This document shows positions 12,101 to 24,185 of a DNA stretch of 64,000 bases, one piece after another. Under the pieces are notes generated by a model. The model was not told the DNA's origin. It ran no database searches and was given only the letters and a program-made list of their open reading frames with translations. This DNA is from Daucus carota subsp. sativus (lineage: Eukaryota; Streptophyta; Magnoliopsida; Apiales; Apiaceae). Made by a program: the position numbers and the translations under genes. The stretch is taken from contig NC_030383.2 in NCBI RefSeq assembly GCF_001625215.2, positions 58,270,949 through 58,334,948 of the forward strand, written 5' to 3'. Every line of letters starts with the position of its first letter. The stretch's first letter is position 1.

Positions 12101-12395
12101 CTGACCAATTATTTTAAACCAGTCAAGGTGGTCGGAAATGACCATAGGCGGTCGGAAATGTGTCGGTCAGTTTTATCGACGTGGCGTCCATGTCAGCTGA
12201 AGAACGTTAGTGAGCGGGACCCACGCCCATTATAACCGACCGATTTGGTGCGGTCGGTAATGGCGGTCGTAAATGACGCCATTTTTTACGACCGATCGTG
12301 TTTGGTCGGTAAGTCGGTCGGAAATGACAGTTTTTTTTCCGACCACTTTGGTCGGTCGGAAATTTTGGTCGGAAATACCTGCTTTTCTAGTAGTG
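9199..12395. mobile_element. Non-autonomous CACTA (En/Spm-type) element
   Basis: The ends are CACTACAAGAAAAGC at 9199 and GCTTTTCTAGTAGTG ending at 12395. GAA at 9196-9198 and GAA at 12396-12398 form the 3-bp target duplication expected for CACTA elements. Many copies of 'ggtcggaaatga' and its complement 'tttccgacc' fill both subterminal regions; these are the usual transposase-binding type of repeat. No TNPA/TNPD-like protein frame is visible. The short open frames across the repeats are by-products of the repeats. The centre has a four-unit tandem array (10719-11300). Confidence 0.93.
10719..11300. repeat. Four tandem ~166-bp units inside the CACTA element
   Basis: Units begin near 10719, 10885, 11051 and 11215. 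Each starts 'attg(a/c)(c/t)ttgatttttgg' and contains 'cgatccgtacggttggatcg' or a one-base variant. That segment is an inverted repeat, CGATCC...GGATCG, and is kept in all four units. Confidence 0.85.
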
Positions 12396-12661
12396 GAAGA
12401 TGCCTAGCATCTGCCGTGGAGGTAGTGGCCCTGGAATGTTTCAACTTCATCAGCCATATTTATTTACTTTTGGGCATTTGTGATTTGATTTTTTTAATTT
12501 TCATGTACATATATCGACTTCAACAATTTGCTTGATTGTCTTTTGATCAACAATATATAATATCTTATGTTTATCCCACTGATTGTTTTGTTTTTGTACA
12601 TGTCATATGACTTTTCTTTATTGAAAAAGTTCCTTTCTAAATAAAATAGAACTATTATGTG

Positions 12662-12663
<2 letters not shown>

Positions 12664-12738
<75 letters not shown>
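12664..12738. repeat. (TA)n microsatellite
   Basis: An uninterrupted TA dinucleotide run of about 75 bp directly borders the inverted-repeat element that starts at 12739. Confidence 0.95.
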
Positions 12739-12742
<4 letters not shown>

Positions 12743-13177
12743 CTGCTCAAAACAGAACACCCTTAAAAGAAAAACAAAGAAGAACACTTTGGAATCGAAC
12801 ATAGAATCTCATCTAAAACTTGAATTAAATTCTAACTTTAAGCTAATTAACCATTTATTATGAATAATAATAGTATCTAGCATGTTTAACAACAATTATG
12901 GATTAAAAATAACATGATTCTATGTGATATTAATCATGTAAAGAATATATACATGATTCTATTCTGGATTCTGTTTTGGATTCTATTCTGGATTCTATAA
13001 TATTTCATATTAATAATTTGGATAGATTTGGATGTTAGATTTCATATATTAAGTTTATTTAGTGCTTAACTATGTAATTATAATCATAACAAATCATTTT
13101 TTATGGAAAAAAAAGTGTTATGATAGTGTTCTGTGTTGTTCTTTTTTTTAAAGTGTTCTGTGTGGATTGCAACCCTA
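12739..13177. mobile_element. MITE-like inverted-repeat element
   Basis: The left arm (gctcaaaacagaacaccctt, then aaaagaaaaacaaag) is mirrored by the right arm (gttgttcttttttttaaagt, gttctgtgtgg). TA-rich DNA lies on both sides. The right arm also occurs alone near 23290-23325 (gttatgtgttgttctttttt). No coding capacity; superfamily not determined. Confidence 0.6.
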
Positions 13178-13989
13178 TATATATATATTGTTGGTATCAA
13201 GCTTATTAGCTAAATTTTAATAAAGCCTTAATCATGTGTGTAATACAATGGTACAATATTATTTTGAAGCGAAAGTTAACATCAATTATATATTTATTTT
13301 AGAATTTATGTTTTTTCATAATATGCGGCTTTAATGTGCTTATGAAAAGAAATTCTTTCGAATTTTTTTATACAACTCTCTAATAGAGATTGTTTGTTTT
13401 CCATTTCTTAATAATTTTTCCTTTTCTATCTTTAGAGTTGAATTATAAGCCTTTATAGTTGTTTTGTTCAATTCAAAATTATTTCTTCTTCTTCTTTTGT
13501 CTTCGTAAGCACTTTAATGTTTTTCGGATATAAAAATTTTATTATCTAAATCCGAGGTTGATCTTTCGTATCCTATAATTAGATTATAATTAGTTTTCAT
13601 AAAAATATTTTTTTCCGGAGATTACATTCTAATATAAGAAATTACACCCAAACAAGAAAAAACCTCACTTAACAAATTCTTATTTGACTTATATCTCAAT
13701 ATGTGGACATATAAATAATACTATATATCATACAACCACATGAGCATTATTAAAAATAATTTGAACATTGACATTTGTTTTAATGAACTTCCACATAAGA
13801 AATATAAAATAAGAACAACAAAATCAATATCATATCATTTTTTATGAGTTACATCTTCTAAGGTGAGATAGGGTATTACAGATTTGACTAGTTAAGATAT
13901 TTCGTATATGAAATACTACATATGGCAATTATTGTCTCAATCTTTTATAAAATATGTGTCATGTGTGTAATTGATAATTTTTCTAATAT

Positions 13990-14118
13990 ATATTATATAT
14001 GGGCTTATCCTTTATTGTCGAGGATATCCGGTTTCGACTCTGACTCATTCTGAGAATTATTAGAACAAATACTAATTTGTAAGCTATATAAGTCTTCATT
14101 GTCAAAAAAAAGAAGAAA
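13990..14118 (+). mobile_element. SINE copy (tRNA-derived type), 5' part decayed
   Basis: A B-box-like GGTTTCGACTC is followed by 'tgactcattctgag', 'actaatttgtaag', 'tatataagtc' and a 3' end 'attgtcaaaaaaaag'. The same 3' body is found in the complete minus-strand copy at 45645-45783. The A-box region is not clear here. Confidence 0.65.
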
Positions 14119-15624
14119 ATGCCACGTGCATACATATGCACTCACAAATTCAAATCACTCTACGTATGTCATGTTTTTGAATTTTTTTGGAGACACTTAA
14201 AACTGCTATTTTATGGATTACATTATAAATAGCCTTAAACCCCTGTGAGGACGATTATGTTGTTCATAATTTATTATTTCTAATTTGATTTTTTATATCA
14301 TTTTATTACTTGTTTAGTAGTGTTGGATGTCATAGGTTTTTGAGTGGGAAATTCTATGTAAATGGATTGAAATTTGATTAAATTATGTTAACCATAGATT
14401 ATAATTTCACTTACCAGTTAGTTTTTATAATATCTTTTTATATTGTAAATCAATATTTTAAATAATAAATATTCTTATTATTTATTCATAAATAATTTTT
14501 ATAATATTAATACGTGATAATGTATTTTCTGATAAATTGTTCATATTTTCATATTTTATATTTCTATCTTGTAAAGCCTCTCGGCTTGTCTTGAAGTATA
14601 TAATATTAAATATTATGAATATGTGATACTTGATGATATAAAGTTATTTTTGTACTTGGTTAAAATTATCAATGTAACTGATTGGCTAGCATACTTATTG
14701 TAGTAGCAATTGATCAGATTATCCATCAACGGCCGATGTGGTGTTGTAACAAAACTGTAGTACCTTTGCAATTGATAGGTATAATTAGTGATCTTTTTGT
14801 ATTAGTATTTGATCTATTAGTGTATGTATAGATAGGATGACATAATTATAAATATTTGAAGTCATGTAATTTGTACATCGATTGCTAATTAATTAGAAGC
14901 ATCAACGGTTGAATAAACAAGTTATCAACCGCTACATCAATTTCATTAATGGCCAGTCCAGTTATGCTATCGGTTGGTAATTCAAGAAGCTATCAACGGG
15001 ACTCATACTAGCAGCTGATGACTACCAATTGACAGCTACAAGTCAAGAAAAGGACAAAAAACACATGGGTTAATGTGAAAAGCGCCACACGAGTTTTTAA
15101 AGTTAAACCAAAAGCACTTTAGTCAAATATTGAGAACCTCGAAGCCTACTATTTCTGGCAAAACAACAAGAATTTCAAGCTGCCAAAAGTACTATCAAGT
15201 CCGAGAATTTCTATTTTTGTAACTTTTTTTCTGAAAAAGGAGTAGGTTTATGTTTTTACAAACTACCCTAATTTGTATTAGTATATATTTACATTATAAT
15301 TTACATTTCAATGTATCCAAACACTTTATTAGCTTCTGCTCTTCATTTTTTTGTAAGCAGTCTGCTCTTCATTTTTTTGTAAGCAGCCAAGTATTTTATT
15401 TGGGAGGTTCTAAATAGAAAAATCTCTTAGGTGGACTACACAATCCACGTGAAATTTTGAAGATCCTTGTTCTTTTTAATTGCTGCTTAGATTAAATTAT
15501 ATCTTGTGTTTTGAATATAATCTATTAAGCAAAAAATAGTTCAAAATTTTTGTAGATTATATTCAACCCCCTTCTACAATCTAACTTATTGTTTGCATTT
15601 TCAAATAACATTAAAGTTAAAGTT
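14119..15624. other. AT-rich intergenic region
   Basis: No gene is supported. A 350-bp stretch near 14690-15040 has repeated short motifs (atcaacgg, tatcaac, caattgat) that could be a decayed transposon end, but no terminus was found. A short direct repeat 'tctgctcttcatttttttg' occurs at 15337 and 15360. The DNA between 13178 and 13989 is likewise empty. Confidence 0.5.
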
Positions 15625-16110
15625 AAAAAGAGTTATATGATTTATGTTTGTATTGAAATAAAACACGATAGAGTTAGACTTTTGAAGAGTTACTTGATGA
15701 TTTGTATTTGTTTTCGAGTAGAATACGTTATAACTAAGAAGAGATATTGTTTATATATTTTCTAAATAGCAGAGAAAAGGGTAATTTATGAATGATAAAA
15801 GATAGGTGACCAAATCAAATTTTAGTACTCCAAATTATAGTCATGTTGGCTTATTATAGCGATGTACATGATTTGTGTTCGTATTGTTGTAATATACATT
15901 AAATTTAGAGTTAGAATTAATAAGAGTTACGCGATGATTTTTTGTGTTTCTTTTCGATTAGAATACGTAATAACTAAGAAGAGATATAATTGTTTATATT
16001 CTTTTTTTTTTAAAAGTAGAGAAAATGACTTTAGAATTAATGATAAAAAATATGAGAATAAATCAAATTTTAGTATTACAAATCATACATATGTTGACTT
16101 ATTATAATAT
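15625..16110. repeat. Two-unit tandem repeat (~235 bp)
   Basis: The unit from about 15637 recurs from about 15869. Shared strings: 'atgattt(a/g)tgtt(t/c)gtattg', 'agaatacgt(t/a)ataactaag', 'aagagatat' and 'aaatcaaattttagta'. The 81-aa open frame over the second unit is not conserved in the first and is not called as a gene. Confidence 0.75.
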
Positions 16111-16694
16111 TGTATAGTATAAATAGTGTAGATATGCTCATTAGTTACATCATTACAATCAATAATTATACATAATCAACTAGATTTTCTTTTATTTATT
16201 GTATCCAACTACAAGATCTTATGAAACACTAATATGCGCTTTCATATTAAATATATAACTTAACCAATTAAAATTTTAAAATATTTGGCAATAATTTATT
16301 TTCTTATCATGTAGACGGACACTCTAGCAAACATGATTATAAAACATGATTATAAAACAATATTCACAAGTAAATCTCTATATAGTCAAAAAACTCACGA
16401 TACCAAATGTAACGGAATTTAAATTTATCAAAATACGTTACATTAACAATAAGTGGTTACTAGAATATATAACTGAAGATCTGAGATCTAAATGTATTAA
16501 TACCATTTAATATCCATATCTATAGAATGCATGTAGAGATATCTTAAAGATTGCATGATTCATTCAAATAATTTGAAATAGTAAAATAAGAAGAAAATCT
16601 GAGGTAACATTTATTGTAGTTGACCTCTTTTCAACTGTTATCAATGTAACTGAAATAATCTAGAGATTAGTTTATCTGGACTAGATTTCACAAC

Positions 16695-16700
16695 TATAAA
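16695..16700 (+). promoter_or_regulatory. Probable TATA box of the response regulator gene
   Basis: TATAAA in 'caactataaattgag' lies about 115 bp upstream of the ATG at 16814, a plausible plant core-promoter position. No transcript data support it. Confidence 0.5.
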
Positions 16701-16813
16701 TTGAGAATTCCTTTAGAAGGTTGAATCAAGTTGTTGGAAACTTTCTCTCTTTGGCTTAACAAAGAAAAATAAAGAGTATTTAAGCTTTCCGATAACTAGT
16801 TACAAATAAAAGA

Positions 16814-17641
16814 ATGTATAGAGTTTTGGTAGTGGATGACAGTCAAACATGTTTATTTGTTGCGAAAGCTTGTCTTGATAGATGGAACTACTATGAAGGT
16901 TAATTAATTTACAAAATTTTATAAATTTTTATGATTATATATTGATTTTGTTTCATTCGTGTATTAATCCATTTAATATGCTTGTATCTAAACATGCAGG
17001 TTCATCGATATTATATGTGTGTTATATAATTAGTTAACGTATCTTTTTCTATATGTTGATGGTATCATTGATTAATATACTTGATAATTTTACAAGCACA
17101 CGAGATTGGTAATGATTTTTCAATTTTGTAATTATCACTGAAGAACATGTATACTAGTATCAATATTTATTTGGACTTGTATCCTGACGAAGTACTGAAA
17201 TGAACATTTTTATATTTAAGTAAATAATAATTAAGTGTTCATAAATATAAATAGAGGAATATTTTTTCTCTTTATTTCTTGAAGGAAGGGATTATATCGA
17301 TTCTAAAATAAAAATATTTTATTTATTGTTTATTAAATTTAATTTAATGTGTAGGGTTATACTACACCAAATTTTCAACCCATCACTCACATTTTTGACT
17401 CTTTTTTACTCTATTTCAGCAAGGGCGGTGACTCATCCTGTACAAGTTCTGAGCATACTCGATGACGAGCAGAAGGAAAAACCATATGATCTCGTCCTGG
17501 CCGATGTACACATGCCGGTCATGAACGGCATCGAACTCTTAGATCGCATCACTAAGAAATTCAACATCCCTGTTGTCCGTAAGTTTCTCTACAGTCATGA
17601 GTTATGAACTAGATCCCATCCATCTCTTCAATTGTTTAAGG

Positions 17642-17699
<58 letters not shown>

Positions 17700-18240
17700 T
17701 AATGACATAAGTTTATTATTTAAAATATGATGATATTTTGCGAAAAACAAATCCACCAAGAAATGATCGGGTGAAAAAAGAAGCCATGTCTTCTTTAGTG
17801 CATCGATATTTATAAGATGAAACTCATGTTTCAGGTGTGTGTATATACATACATACAAATACACAACAAACCAACCTTGATCTGAAAATTAATTAGAATT
17901 TACTTATAAAATAATATGATAAGCCACTATTTTACATAATTAATGTGTGGTATTAGCCCCACTGCACCTTCACCTTGGTAGCTTTAGTTTGTAGATTTTG
18001 TGTTCACTTTTATTAGAATAAAAATGACTAAATGGATACTTTCTTAGGAGCACAAGAGTCTTTTGAATTTGGACACTCATGTTAAGATGATTTGATCACA
18101 TATTTATGTAGATATGAAAAATACTTTCTGTATATATATTATTTAAATATTTTTTTTATTATTTAAATTTCTATTGACTAAGTATTTAAAAAAACACATA
18201 AATAACTATGTAGTCAATGTCCAATATCCCAAGTCATGAT

Positions 18241-18286
<46 letters not shown>

Positions 18287-21076
18287 ATACTATACTATAA
18301 TAAGCCGACATGGGTATAATTTGTAGTCGTACAAATTTTTGGTTTGGTCATATTCTTTTTGGTTTAGTACTCTCCTTATACAACTAGAAGTCTACAACAT
18401 ATGTAGCTCTATTACTCTTCTTTTATTAAATAATTTCAAATACTAAAAACACTCAAAAACTTTATCATTATCCTCTTAAAAATTAGTTAAAAAAATGAAA
18501 CTACTATTAATAACATATATTAATACTAAAAACACTTATAAATAGATGTTCCAATTATACTAAAATACTAAAATAATTTCAAAATTTAACTTATAAATAA
18601 TAAATTATGAATTAAATACTTGCCCGTGCTTCGCACGGGTTAAAGGCTAGTATATGATAATAGCCTATATATATGTGATTATTTGGATACTATTTATTTT
18701 TGTCATCTTTTTATTGACTTGTGAGAAACAGTGATATCAGCCGACGACAAGCCTGAGATGGTGAGCAAGGGTCTTATCAGCGGGGCACCTGCTTACTTGC
18801 TAAAGCCTATAACGGTTGATGCAGTGAGATACCTCTGGCATTACAGTGAACTGTGGAAGAACAAGGAAAGGGAAGCCTATAAAAGATTCACTCAAGCGAG
18901 CATTCCAAGAAGCATTTGCTCGTCATCCTGCAGTTGTACTAAGGATGCTGAGGTTAAGCTAAGGGGTGAGAAACATCTTGTTTTAACTTTTAACAGTTTT
19001 AACTTTTAACATATGTAACAGTATTAATCAAGCCTATGATTAATTGGTTGATATTGATACAGAAAAGAAGGTTAAGGAACCTCTTTGGACCTCACAGCTC
19101 CACAGTCGCTTTGTGGAAGTTATGTTGATCCTCGGTCCTCGAGGTAAGCTATCCATCTTTGCATCTCATGCTTATAATTTTATGTGTTATTAATACGACA
19201 TCATAAAATTATACTGGTATGTGTAAATCTTATTCATGACTGCAGACTCTGTTCCAAAAAATATTCTGGAAAAGATGAACGTGCATTGGCTTACCCGGGA
19301 GCAAGTGGCCAGCCACCTGCAGGTTTTCGTAAAATAATCTAGCTTAATTTATTAAATGTTTTTTTTAGTAGAACAAGAGAAGACAAGGTATTGAACTTGA
19401 GTTATTAATGCATTTAAAATTTACTGTACCTTCTAGAAATGTGGGTTTAAGACACAATAAATTTTAGTTCCAACAAAGCTGAGACTCGCAGGTGCAACAA
19501 ATTCCTGTAGGATATACATTGTTTTTACAACTATTGTAATGGATGTAAATTTTAAGGGTATTAATATTATAGGACTGACATGTAAAACGCAGAAATTTCG
19601 TAAGTATTTGGCAAGCATTCTGGATGGGAGGACAAGTCTTGAAGATTCTTCGAAGTACTGGATTGATTATAAATATTACTCTACCATTGTAAGGGGAAAT
19701 CCAAACCAGATTTTGGTTAATCAGCTCTTGGAGCAACGAAGGACTGGTAAGTCGGCAAAACCAATTGAAGCTTCGGGACCCTTACCACCATATGAAGAAG
19801 CTGGTAATTTAATTTATCATAACCAAAACTAATAAGTTGATATATTATCTTAACCACCTAGATCTAATAATATTGATATACTTCTTGTTTGTGCAGAAGA
19901 GGATATGTTGATTCCCAACAATTATGCTTCTTCTTCCAATGTAGCTTCACATACACCAGTTACTCTAGAAAGTTTTGGCAATGTCGCCATGCCTACACTT
20001 CAGCAGGGGGGTGTCACTAGTCAAAGTGGTGATGTGAATGTAGCTATGCCTACAGCTGAACACTGTGACCTTACATATTTTCTAGGTGCTGGTAATTTGA
20101 AGCTGAAGAATGTGGTTGAGAGCAGCAGTGCTTACAATGATATAATGCAGAATCTGAACAATGAGGCTAATCAGACTAGTCACTATAATCAAATTACTGT
20201 GGTGCCACCGCAGGACAACTATCTGGCAAATACTACTCTGCAGGTACTTAATTAGCCGAATTTCATATCTACGCAGTTTCTATATGTAGATAAATACTTC
20301 CTTGTAATTTCTTATAACTTCAATAAATTATCCGTGCTACCAAACCGCTAAATCAATTATCTCCTGATTTTGTGTAGATTGGAAATGTACAAGTTGATCA
20401 TGATGCAATTTTTCAAAGTTCATTTGGCGCCAATCAATCTGAAATCACCTTCGGAGTGAATGAACAGGCAAGTCTATCTTATATTTTTCCACCACATATA
20501 AATTCTTTTGTTGTTCCCAGTCCAAACATTTAAGAGTTTTAATGGTGTGTGTAGTTGGCAAACACACAATTTGGCCCAACCATTGCCACTTCTTTTGATG
20601 CAAATCAGCTTGGAGATCCATTATGGGCAAATCAACAGGCATGTATAAATTATATATATATGATGTTGTACTACTTCTAAATTTTCTGCTGTTACTGAAC
20701 CATTTATTTTTAACCTGAGTGTGCAGTTGGGAGACTTCCAGCTTGATCCGAGCATTGGCAATTTCTTTGGCGGTCCAAGTGAGTTTGGAAATATGGCGGC
20801 TTTGGTTCAATTTGGTGGTGGAGCAAAATTTGCTGATGGAGGCTGGGTGGATGACAACCAAACTGAACTAAATCATATCCCACCAGCCGCAGATAACCCT
20901 ATGTTGGACATTAACCCAAACCTCAACCAAAACCAGGCATGTGTGTTAATACACTTAACTTGGCTAATCTAGATTTTCTCTGATTTAGAAAACCAGGATG
21001 AATAAATCTTTTCTTTTGACTTCTTACATAGGGTGAAGATTGGGATGACTTCTTGAGGAACTTGGGAAAAGACTGA
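16814..21076 (+). CDS. Type-B response regulator (receiver + GARP Myb domain)
   Basis: Eleven exons join in frame to 540 aa: 16814-16898, 17420-17578, 18732-18965, 19063-19143, 19246-19322, 19593-19803, 19897-20243, 20378-20467, 20555-20638, 20727-20936 and 21032-21076. The receiver domain (residues 1 to ~115) keeps its acid pair D8-D9 (VLVVDDS), phospho-acceptor D57 (LADVHMP), S84 (LISADD) and K106 (LLKP). The GARP/Myb DNA-binding domain (~residues 160-220) has EPLWTSQLHSRFVEV, KNILEKMNV, and SHLQ|KFRKYL across an exon junction. The tail is N/Q-rich, as in family activation regions, and ends DWDDFLRNLGKD. Family members take phosphate from histidine phosphotransfer proteins and activate transcription in the nucleus, usually in cytokinin signalling. 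The protein starts directly at the receiver. Introns 8-10 start with GC rather than GT. Intron 2 contains a Helitron and two TA runs. Confidence 0.88.
17648..17696. repeat. (TA)n microsatellite in response regulator intron 2
   Basis: A TA dinucleotide run of about 48 bp lies 70 bp after exon 2. A second run at 18244-18283 abuts the Helitron start. Confidence 0.95.
18284..18650 (+). mobile_element. Non-autonomous Helitron in response regulator intron 2
   Basis: The left end TCTATACTATACTATAATAA starts with TC and follows an A (18283). The right end has the hairpin CCCGTGCTTCGCACGGG, then a short spacer and terminal CTAG (18647-18650), followed by T. TC...hairpin...CTRR inserted between A and T is the Helitron signature. 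At 367 bp it has no Rep/helicase coding. Confidence 0.88.
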
Positions 21077-21235
21077 TGATGACAGCTGGATTTGGGATGA
21101 CGGTCAAGTCTGAAGATCATGAAGGTGCTCCTGGAGAATAGTTGAATCATTCATGCCTTTAGAATTCAGATTTTTGATTTATTCCCTTCATTCAGATGTA
21201 TCATTTTATTTGTTTTGCTAAATGAACCCTTAAGT

Positions 21236-21337
21236 CTTACTTTGGTCATTTACCATTGAACTGGTTTTTACTTTGGTCATTTATCATTGAACTGGTTTCC
21301 TTACTTTTGGTCATTTACAATTGAACTGGTTTCTTTT
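21236..21337 (+). repeat. Three ~37-bp tandem units after the response regulator gene
   Basis: 'ttggtcattta(c/t)(c/a)attgaactggt' occurs three times starting 160 bp beyond the stop codon. It is likely in or just beyond the 3' UTR. Confidence 0.85.
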
Positions 21338-21663
21338 ATATATGAAGGAATTTTCTTTTCTTGGTATATTATTGAATGATACTTTTCTTAGAGGACAATA
21401 GTATATGTAGTATAAAAGTCACTCCCATTGAGTTTTATATTATATAATTAGAATCAAATTATATGGAGCACTTGGAGTCCACATGATCCCCTACTAGTTT
21501 TATTATCACCTACACCTAGTGGTCCTCATTTTTTGAAGTTTTTGTTTTTCTTTATATACACATCCATGTACTTGTATGCATTAGTGTATATTTCTAAACA
21601 CAATTAACTAACACTCACCAATTAATTGAAAATCACTAAAATTGTAGACATAATTATAAAAAT

Positions 21664-23024
21664 AAGTGATTGACACTTTGCACCCCTTATGTTTAGGCGC
21701 TTTTTTAATTTGGTCTCAAATAATTTTTTTTGGCAGTATGCACCTTGAAGTTAACAGATGTGGGGTTTACATTTTGCATTCCACAATTTTAATTTTTTTT
21801 TTCATGAGTATTTTAAAACAATTTGAAGGAATTTGCCTACTTGCACCATTCTACCCCATGATATTACTGTTAATAAGAGAGACCTTGATAGTTCGCCTAA
21901 TCAAGATAAGGCCTGTTTGAACAACTAAAGGTGCGCCCTTGGCCAATATTCTTGGAGTTGAACCACTAAGATTATTGAATGACAAGTTCCTGTAAGATAT
22001 ATAATCAACATAACTTTAAATATCCATACTTTTTAGCAGACTAGATAAGCATATCTTACAAAAATGAATGACGTACAAGAATGAAACACCTGTAAGCTTT
22101 GCCACAGGTCTAGGATTTTGTCCAGACATATTATTTTTGTTAAGCCTCCTGAAATTTTGTTGGGGGTATAATTATATACTTATGGCAAAAACAATACAAT
22201 CCAAAGCAATATCACAAGGATACAGATCAATACATACGAACGACACTATCAAAGCAAACTTACAAGTAACTGAGACGACTCAAGTAACCTAATGAACTTG
22301 GAATTTCACCTGTAAACTGATTATCAGACAAGTCAAGAGTTTGCAATTGTGAAAGGTTTCCAATGTCCGCTGGAATAGGACCACACAAGTGATTATTCTG
22401 CAATAACCTACAACACACTGACATTATTAGCAAGCATTACTTGGTTGATATAGAGGCAAGTAGTTTTAATAACTCCACCCTTTAAATTAACAATCTGAGG
22501 GCTATGCAAGTATATAAAGGAGAGAATTATAGGTTTTAGAGAAAGCGTAGTGGCAGAAACTCATCCCCACACCTATCACAAACAGAATAACTGAACAAAA
22601 AATTAGAGAATTTGCACTATGTACAAGTTAAACAAGAATTCTTATCGAAGGCCACAGTTGGACAAGAGCCCAATTCCATCCAACCCATCCTACACCATTA
22701 ACGGATGTAGCGGAGATTAGGACGCTAAACTAACCTCACCCTACAAACTTTGGTGAAAGGACTCACCATAAGCTACTTAATGTAGCAGAAGGTGACTAAT
22801 ACTGCGAAACAATTTCTAGCATATTATCGGTTTTCTTATTCAATTCTAGATAATGCTAACATCTAGAACCATCTTTAGTAGTATCACACTCAGTGAAAAG
22901 AGTGGTCAAAGGGGTGCAAAGCGAAGCGCTTTTAAAACTTTAGTGTGCATAATGCCAAAAAACATTGTTTGAGACCAAATCGCAAAAGCGCTTTAACATA
23001 ATGGGTGCAAAGTGTCAATCAATC
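21664..23024. mobile_element. MULE-like element 2 (Pack-MULE-type, carries a receptor-kinase fragment)
   Basis: It shares its ends with element 1: 'agtgattgacactttgcacc' at the left and 'gtgcaaagtgtcaatca' at the right. TATAAAAAT flanks both sides (21655-21663 and 23025-23033), a perfect 9-bp target duplication typical of Mutator-like elements. The left arm lacks about 70 bp that element 1 retains. There is no transposase. The interior has a broken LRR receptor kinase segment on the minus strand. Confidence 0.88.
21925..22412 (-). pseudogene. Captured LRR receptor-like kinase fragment (NIK/SERK, LRR-II type)
   Basis: On the minus strand are three separated pieces. The first (22284-22412) reads [20 protein letters not shown], then [20 protein letters not shown]. 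The second (about 22080-22150) reads RLNKNNMSGQNPRPVAKLTG. The third (about 21925-21990) reads LSFNNLSGSTPRILAKG. Their order matches the LRR ectodomain of NSP-interacting-kinase/SERK-like receptors, with intron-like DNA between them. No kinase domain, signal peptide or full frame is present. The piece lies wholly inside MULE element 2, so it is a captured genomic fragment. Confidence 0.85.
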
Positions 23025-23033
23025 TATAAAAAT

Positions 23034-23328
23034 TTAGAAACTGGCAACACATTTCAAGAAACAAAAATTACAAAACAAAAATCCTAAAATTAAAAATAAG
23101 CTATGAATTGCATGCTTAACAATTTTTAAATATTTTTTTAAAATGCTAGTTGAAGGACACACATGAACTGATCTTGCAGGTCGTGTAAATGTCTTTCACT
23201 CTCCCTCTTCCACATGTATATACTATTTTAAAATTTCAGTCAAAAAATTATGTATAAAACATAATTTAAAAATGTATATTTTAATTGTTATGTGTTGTTC
23301 TTTTTTTAAGTGTTGTGTGCAGTGAAAC

Positions 23329-23363
<35 letters not shown>

Positions 23364-24075
23364 GTATGTATACATACACATAGATATGTATATACATACA
23401 CATAGATATATTTTTATATTTATATGAGGTACAAGATACTATTATTACCGTCTCAACAATTAGACATCCAACTAACTAGTAACGGCAACTACCCAATTAC
23501 ACTCCTTTCATTGTGGATATTGTCACCAGAAATGCGAAAAATCATAAGGAGTAGTTTTTGCATTTTATTTGGCTTTCAATACATTAGTAACATGTGCCAA
23601 CATATATATAACCATAGAGGTTACATCCCTCTTAACCACACAAACTCTTTCATATTTCATGATCAAGGCAAAATATATAAAAGTCTGATTAAGCATAGAA
23701 TTAATTTTAATTTGTCTTATTATAAATAATTGTAAAATACAAAAGGCAACAAAATACTAAATTAGATTTAACAATTTTAAATTTTTTTAAGAATTAGATT
23801 GACGAGAAATCACTTTGTTATATGGTACTCGATATATTGAATTCAAAATTGAACTAAGACCATAACGACAATATTGTCTTTTTGAAAAACAATTATGATG
23901 AATATTCAAGTTTTAGATCCCAGCTTTGTAATTAGATATTACGTATAACTATATTGAAATATTTTGAAAGAACAAGATCCATAAATTAGGCATAATTATA
24001 TGCGATGTAATAAAAATAAAATTGTTTAAGTTTCATCAACTTGCAAACTAGAATTTTCAATGACATTAGAAATAT
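23034..24075. other. Intergenic, with short simple repeats
   Basis: An orphan right arm of the 12739-type MITE lies at about 23250-23325. It is followed by a (CA)n(TA)n(TATG)n run at about 23328-23410. The 101-aa frame at 23424-23729 is AT-rich with no recognisable domain and is not called. Confidence 0.5.
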
Positions 24076-24185
24076 CACTACAAGAAAAATGGTTATATTC
24101 GACAGCTAATTTCGATCGGAAGTATACGGTCGAAAATAAAGTCGGTCGAAAAAAACTGGTCGAAAATAATATATTCGACCATTTT
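24076..24185. mobile_element. Orphan CACTA terminus
   Basis: CACTACAAGAAAAATGG at 24076 is followed by subterminal copies of 'ggtcgaaaataa' and 'attcgacc'. A matching TTTTCTAGTAGTG end with the same subterminal repeat was not found downstream, so the element appears truncated. Confidence 0.7.

Noticed and set aside
12657-12863. 68-aa frame with an Ile-Tyr run
   Set aside because: It is a translation of the (TA)n microsatellite.
13990-14118. Possible tRNA gene (B-box-like GGTTTCGACTC)
   Set aside because: No cloverleaf or acceptor stem. The 3' body is shared with the SINE at 45645-45783.
23424-23729. 101-aa open frame
   Set aside because: AT-rich composition, no domain, and flanked by simple repeats. 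It is more likely chance.
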